From Rhizaria sp. SCN 62-66 (lineage: Eukaryota > Rhizaria, unplaced), in contig MEDY01000201.1 in NCBI GenBank assembly GCA_001724265.1, positions 1-52,738 of the forward strand: DNA of 52,738 bases, read 5' to 3'. The notes beneath the pieces were generated by a model. It searched no databases. It saw nothing but the letters and a program-made list of their open reading frames with translations, and was not told the origin of the DNA. A program made the position numbers and the translations under genes. Shown here in pieces: positions 35,201 through 46,049 of this stretch. Every line of letters begins with the position of its first letter. Within the stretch, counting starts at the first letter, position 1.

Positions 35201-37688
35201 CGCCGCCCATGGCTTGCTTTCCCTGCGGGCCGGCGACTCTAAGCTCTCTGTGCGTTCTCGTGGGCACGCACGCAGCCGCTCAGTGGTATCAGCTGCAGGC
35301 GTTGTCAAGCGTGTTACAGCAAATGAGAGTGGTGAAAGTGATGACGACGATAATGGAGCGGAAGACACCGCTGATCCCGAGTGCATGGATGCTAATGAGA
35401 CGAAGAGTATTGGCAGCACGTACACATTCGACCTCACAACGTTGCTGCCACCACTATTTCCGACATCTGCAGCATCATTTGTCGCAACTTCTGCTAGCGC
35501 AACTGCGTCTCAAACCTTCCGTGGTCGCACAGCCTCTGCTGGCTCTGGAATCGGCCGTGCTGCGACAGTCTTAATGCTGGTGCGCGCGGTAGCGCTCGAA
35601 ACGAGGTCGAAATGCGCTGACAAGGGCACTCCCACTGTTCCGTCGGAGACGCTCTTGGATGCAATTATGCTGAATACGGGTAAGCTTGGCGAGAGCGATG
35701 ATAACGAAGAGCATAGTGACCATGACGAAGTGAGCCATTCAGACTCGACTCTTGGCGACCACAGCAGCGACCATGTTCAGCATGATAATAAACGCGCAGC
35801 GTGGATCCTGGACGCAGAGTCCGTGTTGCCTCTGATACCCAATGTGAGTCAAGTGAATGGTTTGCCTGGTGCTCTTATTCCTCTACCTGGGACAATGGCT
35901 CTTCCGACTACAAATGCCAAACCAGCTGTTTCTGCGACAAAAGAGTCTCCAACGGATGTCACACCGCTACAGGTGTGCGCACTTGTGCCTGAGTGTGGTG
36001 AGCTCACAGCCCATCGCACTCTCCAAGGTGCAACTACAAGTGACGTTGCTTCGGTCACAATTCACGCCCCTGTTAATAACGCCTGTTCATTGCCCAATGG
36101 CAAGATCTCCGGCACATTCCACGCTGTTTGCTTTACTCTTGCTCCCCGCAGTGTTTCTGTGATGACTCCTGCAACTAACGATGACGTGCTCTCTATCATC
36201 ACGCAGCTTCTCATTCGTTGCAACAGCGTTGTTTTCCAACAGCCGGAAATCCTCGAGTTATTCACTGTGGCTGCACACTCCGAAGTTTCACCAGTCGCAG
36301 ACGTTGCAACGGATTCCACTGCTGTTGCTGGTGCCCCTGCATGCGCACTATACTTTTCAGACCCTCGCTCCGCTGCTGTCTTTGCACTCGCTGCGTCTCG
36401 CCTCGGTCAGCTCTCCACCTTCGGAAAGCGCTCGAGCAAAAGGAGTGCGGTTGCCACGCTCTTGGGCAATTACTCACTTGCCGTCGCATTGCATTCTGGC
36501 TCGGCGACGGTTGGCTTTGCAACCGTGAGCCCTGCTGACACGAAACAACAGGCCGTTAGCGACTCGACGGTTGCTTCTGCCGCCGCTGCTTCTCCAAGTC
36601 GTCCCGCCGCCGCGGGACCACGTGCGGCGCGCCTGGCTGCTACTGCCGGCCTCGACGCGGCGATTCCGAGTGATAACGCGCATCATCAGTCTGTGTCGAT
36701 GCTTCCTGCGATTGCAGCACTGCCGCTGTTTTGCAGTGCTGGTTTGTCAGATACAGGCAAGTCCGTTGTCACCGATGCATCTCTCGCACCCAAAATCACA
36801 AGCACATTTATTTCATTGCTCCCAATTTCTTCACCCAACAACAGTGTATCACACTGCACCCGTTTTGAGCTCAGGTATGTTTCAAAGACCGTGTCTGGCC
36901 CGCTCACATCTGACGTGCGGTCAATTTTCTCCGAGTTCACTCTCTTGCCAAGCTTGTCTCACAGCCTGGCGCCGGACGCAGACTCCGAGAGCGAGTCGTC
37001 GGTGAGCAGCGCAGCGCAGCCTGCGTGCTCTCGTGTGATGTTCACGTTGCCGTTCCTGCTGCGCCTTTCCTCATCCCCGGCACAGCAACTCAACATCACG
37101 ACTGCAGCCGATCTTGTTGCCGACCTGTTGGAGGCGGGTGAGCTTCTTGCCGCCCACCTCCGCCCCGCGTTCCTGGCTGCCCGCGCTTTCCCTGTCCCGC
37201 AGACGCTCTACGCCTTGGCGCGGCCGCACCGCGTGCTCTCTGCTCCGGGCCTTGCGCGCGCGCTGCGGGCGATCCGCGCCGGTCTAGTGCTTCCGGCCAC
37301 TGCACTTAGCGCTGCGAAGACCGGTGGCAACAACAACATTACCGCGCAGGCGGCGGGCGCGTCGCCCACAGCGCTTGTGGTGGCTCCGCCCACAGTCGCT
37401 GCAACAGTCGCGCTCGCCGCTTCGCTTGTGTTCCCGCCAGCAGCTGCTTCAAACGACGCTCCTGTGCAGCGCGGGCGTGCGCGGGCTATGCGTGCGCTGG
37501 TGCGTGCGGCCGAGAGCGCGTTGGAAGAGCGCGGCGTTCTTGCGTGGGGCGTGCGAAACGCAAATGTGGCCGGAACAGTTGAGGCGGACTGTGAGTTGCT
37601 GCTCTCAGAGGAAGCTGCGAAGACAAACAAGGCTGTGTCCAGTGCGTGGGAAGATCCACAGGATGCGGAGCTTGATGCATTTATCTAA
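20244..37688 (+). CDS. Giant orphan protein, about 5814 residues, with one in-frame TAG
   Basis: I do not recognise this protein. The frame is open from ATG 20244 to TAA 37686-37688 except for one TAG at codon 383 (21390-21392), read here as sense because the same frame, composition and codon style continue on both sides. An LRR-like stretch lies at about 197-258 (TLRLTRLALAPQDAALVAHA, then VAALDLTGSPL). A Glu/Asp cluster lies near 690-715. A long Ala/Glu helical region, probably coiled coil, spans about 920-1050. The rest is mostly helical with Ser/Thr-rich linkers and acidic patches, and parts resemble TPR/HEAT-type helical pairs. There are at least four basophilic sites (TRRASMGS, SRRGSLSG, SRRGSVAG, ARRGSLPS) and an SPM/SPL run near residue 1682. 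No transmembrane segment or catalytic motif was found. If TAG is a stop, this is two genes, the second starting at or before ATG 21660. Confidence 0.75.
21390..21392 (+). other. In-frame TAG, probable sense codon
   Basis: The sequence reads GTG AGC GCA TAG TCC GCC GCA. The frame is open for 382 codons before and 5431 after. A GTGAGC lies 12 bases upstream, but I found no acceptor that restores the frame with a plausible intron. Confidence 0.65.
25288..25335 (+). repeat. Tandem Ser-Pro-Met/Leu codon repeat
   Basis: CCCATGAGT-like units encode SPMSPMSPMSPLSPI in the giant protein. The dense Ser-Pro dipeptides could be proline-directed kinase sites. Confidence 0.85.
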
Positions 37689-38186
37689 CACGCTTATTTG
37701 ATACTTATTTCTTGCTTAATTAGTACGCGTTGTCGGCGTACCACAACTTTACTCCATGTTTTCTAACGACCGATTCTCGTGTCTATACATATAGTTTACC
37801 CTCTTTCACCTCGGTGATTTATGATTTGTGCATGATCGTGCATTAAAATGGAATTTTTCACTCCTAAACACGAATCATGCGCGAGATATTAATTGATGTT
37901 TAACGAATACCACGCCACATGTATCGGGGACTGTGGCCCGAAAAAATTATCGGCCAGTTGGACAGCAGCACTTCGGAGTTGAGCGCAAGTCTCAAAATGT
38001 CGCACTATATTCCGATACCGAATGTTGCGGGATACATATATGCTTTGAACTACAGATTAGTATATTGTTGCTTATTAAAACCTCAAAAATCCTTGCTTTG
38101 CCTTCACAACAGATTGCCCCAGAGCGAGACTCTTGACCGTTCGGTAACGAGACACGAGGCCCTCTCTCTGACCTTGCCGTAACACC
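37689..38186. other. Intergenic spacer
   Basis: AT-rich, about 500 bases, between two plus-strand genes. It holds the 3' flank of the giant gene and the CK2 alpha promoter. No clear TATA box lies within 45 bases of the CK2 ATG; a TTATTAAAA lies about 105 bases upstream. No RNA gene was seen. Confidence 0.45.
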
Positions 38187-39525
38187 ATGTTGAGCTCATT
38201 CCGTGCAGGTTCTGCCCTCCGCACTGCAGTGCGTGCTACTACGCATGCTTCTACCTCTGCATATGTCATCTCCTCGCCCCTGCGCGGCATGGAAGCAAGT
38301 GCGGTCTTTGGAGCTGGCAACTTTATGCAACCCTCTGTCAACAAAGCGTATGTCGCTGCAGCTTCACCATCATTTCTAGATGAATCATAACCGTATTTTT
38401 CATTATCAAACACATCTCATGTGCACATATTCGTTTGTTGATCCGCTATATCTCCCCGATCACAGAAGCATTGCCCGCGTGTTCGCACACGTCAACACCG
38501 AGGAGAACCGAGCCCAGTGGGACTACGATGCCTTCGTGCCGGACATGGGCAGCCAGGACGCGTACGAGATCGTCTCCAAGCTGGGCCGCGGCAAGTACTC
38601 TGAGGTTTTTGCAGGCATCCATCTGCCGACAGACGACCCCGTGGTGATCAAGATCCTCAAGCCGGTCAAGACTCGCAAGATCAACCGCGAGACTCTCATT
38701 CTCTCGCGCCTCGCACAGGGCCCCAACATCGCGCGCTTGCGCGAGACGGTGCAGGATCCTGTGTCCAAGACGACTTCGCTCGTGCTCGACTACACAGACG
38801 GCGCCGACTTCAAGACGCTCTACCCGACGCTCAAAGACGCCGATGTGCGGTTCTACCTCTACCAGCTGCTGCGCGCGCTCGCACACGCACACTCGCACGG
38901 CATCATGCACCGCGATGTCAAGCCGCACAACGTGATGATCGACCCCAAGCGCCGCACGCTCACGCTTATCGACTGGGGCCTGGCCGAGTTTTACCACGCC
39001 GGCTACGAGTACAACGTGCGCGTCGCGTCGCGCTACTTCAAGGGACCCGAACTGCTGGTCAACATGAAGGACTACGACTACTCGCTCGACCTCTGGTCCT
39101 TCGGCTGCGTCATGGCTGAGATGGTGTTCCTTGTGCACCCGCTGTTTCAAGGCAAGGATAACGACGACCAGCTCGTCAAGATCACAAAGGTCCTCGGCAC
39201 GCCCGCGCTGCGCCGTTATTTGGAGCGCTACCGCGTTTCGCTTGAGCCGCGTCTCGAGGCGCTGATCGGTGAGTACGCGCCGCGCCCGTGGACGCGCTTT
39301 GTCACCGACGCGAACCGCCACCTCGCGCACGCCGACGCGCTCGACCTGCTGTCGAAGGTGCTTGTGATGGACCACCAGCAACGGCTGTCGGCCGCCGAGG
39401 CGCTCGCGCACCCGTACTTCGACGCCGTGCGCGCGGCTGAAGCGGAGCGCCAGGGCAAGGCCGCCGCGGAAGCGGTCTCGCGGGAGATGGCGGCGGCGAA
39501 CAACGCGACCGCGAAGATAGTCTGA
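38187..39525 (+). CDS. Casein kinase 2 catalytic subunit alpha
   Basis: This is a constitutive acidophilic Ser/Thr kinase. Exon 1 (38187-38347) and exon 2 (38466-39525) join across an intron 38348-38465 (GTATGT to ACAG, phase 2), giving 406 residues. Kinase landmarks are the CK2-type glycine loop LGRGKYSEVF (about 93-102), Lys116 in VVIKILKP, IMHRDVKPHNVMID (catalytic Asp204), the CK2-specific DWG (Asp223) in LIDWGLAEFYH, VRVASRYFKGPELLV and DYSLDLWSFGCVMAEM. The basic KPVKTRKINRE segment matches the CK2 substrate-recognition cluster. The family normally starts a few residues before RVYxDVN; here about 54 residues precede SIARVFAHVN, rich in Ser, Ala, Arg and Thr and with no acidic residue in the first 35, like an organelle presequence. 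The splice restores the family motif exactly. The end is TGA. Confidence 0.97.
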
Positions 39526-39855
39526 GCTCAGCACTGCAAATGCACACATGCTTGCACACTCTGCATTGGTACCCTTATAATCACTGACTTGTGATACTCA
39601 TGAGATGTAATCGAGCGATTTGGATGTTGTGCATGCTAATCTATAACGTATTTAGATCCGAACAACTGCGTTCGACGACGGGCCACATACTGGATACAAA
39701 ATTGCAAGTTTATTTAACCTTCTTCATCATCTGTGAAGGTATGCAGCTTGAACTATATTGTGAGCTATGGTCGATATCTCTCTGTACAAAATTGTATTTT
39801 TGACATGACATCTGCTTGCCAAACTCTAAATAACCTGATATGCGCCGGAAAGTCC
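39526..39855. other. Convergent intergenic region
   Basis: AT-rich, 330 bases, between the TGA stops of CK2 alpha (plus) and the Top6B-like gene (minus). It should hold both 3' ends. No other structure was recognised. Confidence 0.45.
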
Positions 39856-42800
39856 TCAATTGCCAACATCGTTGTTGGCGTCACCCTCCCAATATCCAGT
39901 GTCACCATCTTCACCTTCTCCGTAACCATCGGCCTCTTCACCCTCGTAGTAGTAATAATAATCCCCTTCACCCCAATCGCCTTCACCGTCGCTGTCCACA
40001 TCACCCGTCGAGTCAACGTGCGTCTCATCAACATGATCACCGTAATTCACCCGAGCCTCAGCTGTGGATCCACTCCCATGGTTGGGCGCGGCTGATTCTT
40101 GCTTCACGGCTGTACGACGGGCAGCGCCGGTCCGCGCAGCGACAACAGATTCGACTGACATCCCGTCTTCTACTCCGTCGCCTTCAGCAGCAGCTGCTGA
40201 AGCGCTGCCTGCTGCGCTACTGTGCGGATGTTGCTGATGCTCGTGCTTGACTGTGGCTGATCCATGTGCAGCCGCATTGCGCGTGCTAGCAGAGTTGGCA
40301 ATAGAAGAACCGACACCAAGGTTATTATCCTCGTTCGTCTTTACGTCGGTGTCTGCTTTGCTATCATCGTGCATTGCAAAAACGTTGTTATTATGTAGCT
40401 CATGGCTCGGTTCGTGCGTGCCGTCTAGCTCTTCTTCTTCACTCTCATCTTCGTGGTACTGTTCACGTTCAGCGATAGAGCCAAGCAAGAGCTTTCGAAG
40501 CTGCGTAATAAGCACACTCTCGACAGCCTCAGCAGAGACTGCGGAAGCTGTGTGACCCGTGCCGGGCTCTGCCTTTACGTGCGGCAGTGTGGCGCCATCA
40601 GTCGAGCTGCTCAACGCACTCGCAGGGGTGGCGCCGGCTAGAGCCGCCGCAATCCTACGCTTAAACGCGCCTGACGCACTATGCCGCACAATGTCTCCGA
40701 TTGACGCTGCGATTGCAGGCGCCACCGTCTAGTGCTGATACACACTGCGCCGCTCGCGCCGCGACAACACACCCGGCAGACGCGCCTTTGCTGCGACAAT
40801 AGCGCGCGCCGCGCAGACGGTGACAGCGCGCGCTCGTGCACGCGTCAGCGCTACTGAGACCTTGTGTAAAGACTTGTACGGTATGGGTGGTGCACGAGCT
40901 CGGTTGGCCGCTGCCGCACCAATTGCAGACGGCTCGCCTTCGGCTGCACCAGTGTCAAAGTTGATTAGCATGCATATTCGGGTCACACGCGGCGCCGCCA
41001 CTGCATCCGCAAGCACGTCCCTTCGCCCACCTTCGCTCGCGCCGCCACCAGCATCTACAGCAGCGCCCGATGAGATATCACTGCTAGCGTCGGTGGGACG
41101 AAGCCATTGCGTTTGGCAATATGCCCACGCACTAGCCTCCGGTGGCGGCGGCAGCGTGAATATCTCCATATCGGCGTCAGCCTTATCGACGTCTCTGCGC
41201 TGGAAGTGTGGCCAGCTAGTGTCTGTGCGCAACCGGTCTGCAGCTGCGGTAGGTGCGCGCGCAGTTGTGGCAGGTACCGCCTCAAGTCCCAGTAGCGCAA
41301 CTGCAGACTTCAGCATAGCTTGATCAATTACGGACACTGCCTTTGCTAAGTCACAGTCTCCTGCAGTGGCTTGGGGCAGAAGTGAAGATGAGGCAACGGA
41401 GCGGTAACAGTGAAAGGGAATTAGACTATGTAAATATGCGGGGCTAGCATCTGATTCTTCGGTGTTCCCAGTGGGAGAATCTTCTCCATCGCTCGTGCTG
41501 CTCTTTTCGCACGTTGCGCGCGATGATGATAAACCAGCACCATAGTCGTTCATAGTATCTGTTTCAACCAATAACACGCAGTGAAAACAATCGCCGCGCG
41601 CCAGCGACTGAGCCAGCGATGCGCGTGTTTGTAATCGCTTGTACTGGGTTGCGTGGAATAAACGTTCTCCAGCGGTGGGCGGCGGTAGGAACGTCGTAAT
41701 TGCAGCGTGTACGCGAGTTTCTTCTTCTTGCACAGTCATGGTATTGGTTGCATCAGTTACAGTTGGCTGCTGCTCTACTGTTGTGTTTGCGGGGGCGGCT
41801 CTAACAACGTGGGAACGATCAGCTCCATGCACATGGCTAGAGCCTGCTGTGCTCTCCGACTTTACGAATGTGTCAATAGGCGGCTTAGATGCGGAAATGC
41901 TCTGATCACGATTTGTTGTTGGGAGCAGATCGTTGCGGTGTGATAGCCATGGGACCAGCGGCATGATGCTGCGTAACGTAGTCTCTAATGCGCTTGAAGT
42001 AGCACCAGCGTCCAAGTTAGATGTGCCGACCTGATCAGTAGCTAACTCATCAGCAGGCGCAGTCGCTGAAGGCTCAGATACATTCTCCACATTGCTTGCG
42101 GCTACATCATGCGTTTCCGTTTTGACGGGGGTGCTCAATGTTTCGGCATTAGTTGCGTTTCTTATTGCGGCACCGTTGCCTGTATTTGCCTAATGATCGG
42201 AACGGGCGTCTGCAAGTGAATCGTTGTCAGTGCTGACATCCCCGTGCGACTGCTGTTGCGTGGGTTGATGTTGCTGGTGAAGCATGCGTGAGCGCTTTCC
42301 AACCGGGAGAATTGTTGGAAAAGATGGCACGTGTGCACTTGTGTTTGCGACCTGTAGCACGCTTGGCCGCTGACGGCGCACACGCACACGGACACGCGTG
42401 CGCTTGGTCTGGGCAACAGCAATATTAGTCGATTGATTGAATTGATCCGGCAGGTAACTCGAGTTTTTATCCGCTGCTTGTGCTGCAGTGATGCGAGCTG
42501 GAATGCGCAGTGATGCCAAGTTACGTACGCTTGCGTGGCTTACAGTTGTCGCAACAATGCACATTCCAGCCGCAGGACCTGCGCCATTGAATTCACTTTG
42601 CCCATCATTGAGAACAGATAACCCAAACTGTGGCAGGCGTGCGCGATGGCGGGAGTACACTGCCCAAAGCGCGAGACAGCCGTGCACTAAACGGGGCAGT
42701 GCTGCCTGCGCAGTGCCACCAGCTGCCAACGCTGCGCCCGGTAGCCATGGCAACGGAGCAAGTGATGCCGGTGAGCCTGTTGTTAAACCGCCTTCGCAAG

Positions 42801-45617
42801 GAGAGTCCGCGCTTGCAAAAGCGAGGATACGCGATGCTGCTGCAGAGTTGATTACTGGCAGCGCAACAACGGTAACTGGGCGGTCCCGCTAAACGTTTTC
42901 AAGGGGGGGTGGCAAATCATCCTCATTACCAGTGTTAACGTTTGCAGAAGCATCGCCTAACTCCTCATCACGCGTAGGGCGTGTTTCGTCAGCTGATGAA
43001 ATATGTTCTGAATCTGCTGCTGAGAACGTCTTGTAAAAAGCTGGAAGGATGTGCATAACGTTGACCCCGCAGAGCTTGCGCACAAGTAAGCGTGCTGTGT
43101 CAGTAATGCCGGCGTGTTTCTCAGGCAACCGATGCGGTTGTTCGATATAGTCAACATGCCGACGGCCTGACGTCCATATTTTTGACTCAGTTGGCTCTCG
43201 TTGAAGCGCAGTGACCGCAGCAACCGTGCCTACCCAGCTGCTTAAATAACTCCGCATACCATTGTATACTGCAGGCAATGGTGCCGTGTAGAGACGCAAC
43301 GCATCATGATAGTTAACACAAAAGTTAGCCGGACCTGGTTCATCGTACCAGCACTCCCGGCCACCGCTGTCCGGTTTATCATTAGCTTCGCTGTTCGTTG
43401 TTTTGTCTTGAAGTGTCGCATTTGCTATTTGCTCAATCACGCTTGGCGATGACAGAACAAAGATGGGCCGACGTGTCTCGCCTGTCCGATTCTGAGCGTC
43501 AACTGAAAACACAGCAGCTCCACTCGACGCTTTAAGCAAGGTCTCGAGTTGCAGCGGCGGCGCCAGCAGATCAACGCCAGGCTGGATAGACTTCAACAGT
43601 GACATGAGCACAGGTGCGACTGGGGCACGCGCATTGGATACCTGCGACGGAACAGCTGTGAGAGCTGCTGCAAAGGCCGATGTGGCAGCCGAGTCAAGCG
43701 CTGCAGCATGCGGTGGTCGCCATAGGCTGTAGGGCTCCTCCGGGACCAGAAGTGCAATCTCATCCATCTGCCAGGTGGCAGCTGCATTGGGTACGTGTGT
43801 TGACGCATTAGGAACTTCTACAGCTGCTGTTGAAAGAGCGCCCGGGCGCGTCGCTGCAAGTCGGAGCAGGCCTGCTGCAGTGGCTTCAGGGCACAGTGCA
43901 AGCCGCAGATGGGGACCATTTGGCGTTGCGGTACAGACGGCGTCAACACGCGCGCACGTAAGAGATGGCAACGGCAGTGCACGTTGCGCGGCAACAGCCC
44001 CAGCGTGGGCTGCCACGTCTTGCGTCTGAACAGCGGGCTGTGGCCAAACAAAAGCGCCCGACGGTGAGGCCGGAAAGGCCCACTTACAGACAAGCCGGAC
44101 ACGCACACTTTGAGTGTCTGCGACGGAAGGAACAAGTCCCAGCAAAGGCTGCGATGCCACATATGCTAGGATTGCGCGTGCACATGCGCCCTCAGCTGCA
44201 GGGTCAGCCGGCGCCACGAGTGCAAGCGTCACGCGCGTACCCTGGGACTGGGCTCGTCGCTGCCCCGCTCCACATGCTACGGATACCGCTGCGTGATCTC
44301 GTGTGTTTGCCAGCACATGAACTGGCTTAGCACGGGCGCGCACAACGCGCACTGCAGTGTCACCCGAGATTGCACCCACAGTCACTTCGTGCATCTCGCC
44401 CATTTTAGATGCGGTACCGCCCAAACTAGATGCTGCGTTTGATGCGCTTGCGTTTAGACTCACAGACGCATTGGCCCTGGAACTTGTGCTTGTGTTCATG
44501 GACGCACTCAAAGTTGAAGCTGATAACGGAGGATCAGAACGTTCAGAACCGCTATCGGTGACTGTCAGCACAGTGACTGTACCTGGACCCCATGGTCGTA
44601 ACTTTGAAGCATACAGCACAACGCCCTTAAAACCGACGCCAAATGTGCCGACGGTGCCACCAGTTTCCGCAGGACCTTCTCCACTTGCACTGGCAGACGA
44701 TGTGTCCACATCAGAGCGATCACCAATACCGGCGAGCGTCGTCGGCGCTGCTGCAGCATTAGAACCATCATCGTCGCCACCCTTAGAAGATGCAAAAAGC
44801 GACGTCATCAGCCGGGCGCGCGCAGGATCCGTGGCTAGCCCCGCAATGCCTGAGCCCGAGTCCTGCGCAGTAACGGTGTAGCGCACCAGGAAACGTCCCG
44901 GGGCTCCGGCCCCGCGGCCAGACTGCAGGTCAGCTACTGAGGCAAGCGGTGTCGCTGTGCTCCCCCCCGTGGCTAATGCAGAGTTGGGGGCAGACAATAG
45001 CGCGTCGGCGGTGTCAGCGGCTGCTGCAGCCGCGGCGGATGCTGCTGCTGAAGTTGCAGCGGCAGTGCCGCCACCCGCGACAGCAAACGTTGCTGGTGCG
45101 GTAACAAGGGGCTGCCAGTTACGGTGCGTGCGCGAGATGTACTCGCGCTGTGGAGGACGCACTGGGGCAGATGCATTGTCAGCAAAGCATGAGCCTGGAG
45201 GGGGCGGCCACTCATAAGCACTCGCTGAGCTTGTGGCGCACGCCGACCGCAGCCAGGCAAGCTCTGATCCTGATTCAAGCGCCGCAGCGTAAAATGACTG
45301 CGCGGGTGCCGCAGCCCAGGTGTCAATGATGTGGCTGGCGTGGATGGTCATTGTGATGTTATGTTGTGTGGTGGCAGAGAGGGGGGAGCTGAGTTGACGA
45401 TCGCGGATTGCATCAAGAGCATTGTCAAATAGCTCCTTGACCGTCTGGAATACCGCCGACTCAGGTGAAAACCCGAGGAGTGCAAGATCTACAAGGGAAA
45501 TACATATGCACGCTGTGAATTAAGATATATTGTTCGATATAATGTGGGACTGGAGTTAGACAGGTGAACAGACGTACTTTTGCCAAAGAAACGAGCAGCA
45601 CTCGGCTCGGAAGACAT
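39856..45617 (-). CDS. DNA topoisomerase VI subunit B-like GHKL ATPase with three in-frame TAG codons
   Basis: Topo VI B supplies the ATP-driven gate that works with the Spo11/A subunit; eukaryotic relatives act in endoreduplication or meiotic break formation. Exon 1 (45617-45578, MSSEPSAARFFGK) joins exon 2 (45488-39856) across an intron 45577-45489 (GTACGT to GTAG, phase 1), recreating FFGKNLALLGF as in archaeal B subunits. The GHKL N-box is TVKELFDNALDA (about 29-40). The G1 box is DSGSGI (Asp223). GTFGVGFKGVVLYAS (about 294-308) matches the ATP-lid region. GTRVTLAL and a later helical PYKSLHKVSVAL segment (about 1550) suggest the transducer. Codons 880, 1113 and 1600 are TAG; there is no other stop or frameshift in 1890 codons, and the end is TGA. 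Usual length is 500-700; the excess is low-complexity inserts and an acidic Tyr-rich tail. MORC was considered, but the N-terminus fits Topo VI B better. Confidence 0.8.
40729..40731 (-). other. In-frame TAG, codon 1600 of the Top6B-like gene
   Basis: The reading is GTG TAT CAG CAC TAG ACG GTG GCG, flanked by VYQH and TVAPAIAASI in the same frame, inside what looks like a continuous helical region. Confidence 0.7.
42190..42192 (-). other. In-frame TAG, codon 1113 of the Top6B-like gene
   Basis: The reading is TCC GAT CAT TAG GCA AAT ACA. The frame continues on both sides for hundreds of codons. Confidence 0.7.
42889..42891 (-). other. In-frame TAG, codon 880 of the Top6B-like gene
   Basis: The reading is GAA AAC GTT TAG CGG GAC CGC, followed in the same frame by RPVTVVALPVIN, a hydrophobic strand-like segment. 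Confidence 0.7.
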
Positions 45618-45644
45618 TAAGACCTCAGGAGAGAACCCCTGAAG

Positions 45645-45651
45645 AATATAT
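45645..45651 (-). promoter_or_regulatory. TATA-like box of the Top6B-like gene
   Basis: ATATATT on the minus strand, about 28-34 bases upstream of the ATG at 45617. Confidence 0.5.
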
Positions 45652-46049
45652 GCTAGGTTAGTCAAATTGAAACTTGAATTAATTAATACCAACTCAATGT
45701 GTCAACCGAAAACGGAGTATTGTTTCATAATAGAAAGCAGGTCTTCAAGTCACATCCGAAAATGCGTATGTGGTGGGCCGGTAGGTGACCGTGGGCAGCC
45801 ATCGGGCGATGCAACAGTCTTCCCGCGCTTCGCTCAGCTTTCTCTGCCGCTTTTGCTTGGCATGGACTGTCCGTGTTTGCGTCTCTAAGTCTCTATTCAA
45901 GTGTTCATTTCTAACGATCTAACATCTATTTTGACCGTTTTCTTCCACTAAATAGGCTTCTTTCAAACTCGATCTTCTTTAAGACTGCCCTCGTGAACAG
46001 CTCGAACACCCACCGCTAACGCTAAAACTTCCCCGACTAGAGCTACAAG
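45652..46049. other. Divergent promoter region of the Top6B-like and Rad21 genes
   Basis: About 400 bases. It includes the Rad21 transcript start and first leader exon (ending at 46050) and upstream DNA of both genes. No RNA gene or repeat was recognised. Confidence 0.5.

Noticed and set aside
40729-42940. Very short introns ending at each TAG in the Top6B-like gene
   Set aside because: Frame-keeping candidates exist for two sites (48 and 51 bases, weak GTCAGC and GTTAAC donors), but they are shorter than any intron supported here (62 bases or more). The third site has only a GC-rich 42-base option. They remain the main rival and need cDNA.
39856-45617. Pseudogene reading of the Top6B-like gene
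   Set aside because: The interruptions are all TAG, without indels or other stops, and the GHKL motifs and splice sites are intact.
39856-45617. MORC-family ATPase
   Set aside because: MORC also has an N-box like DNALDA, but the preceding FFGKNLALLGF and FQTVKELFDNALDA and the later GT-RVTLAL segment fit Topo VI B.
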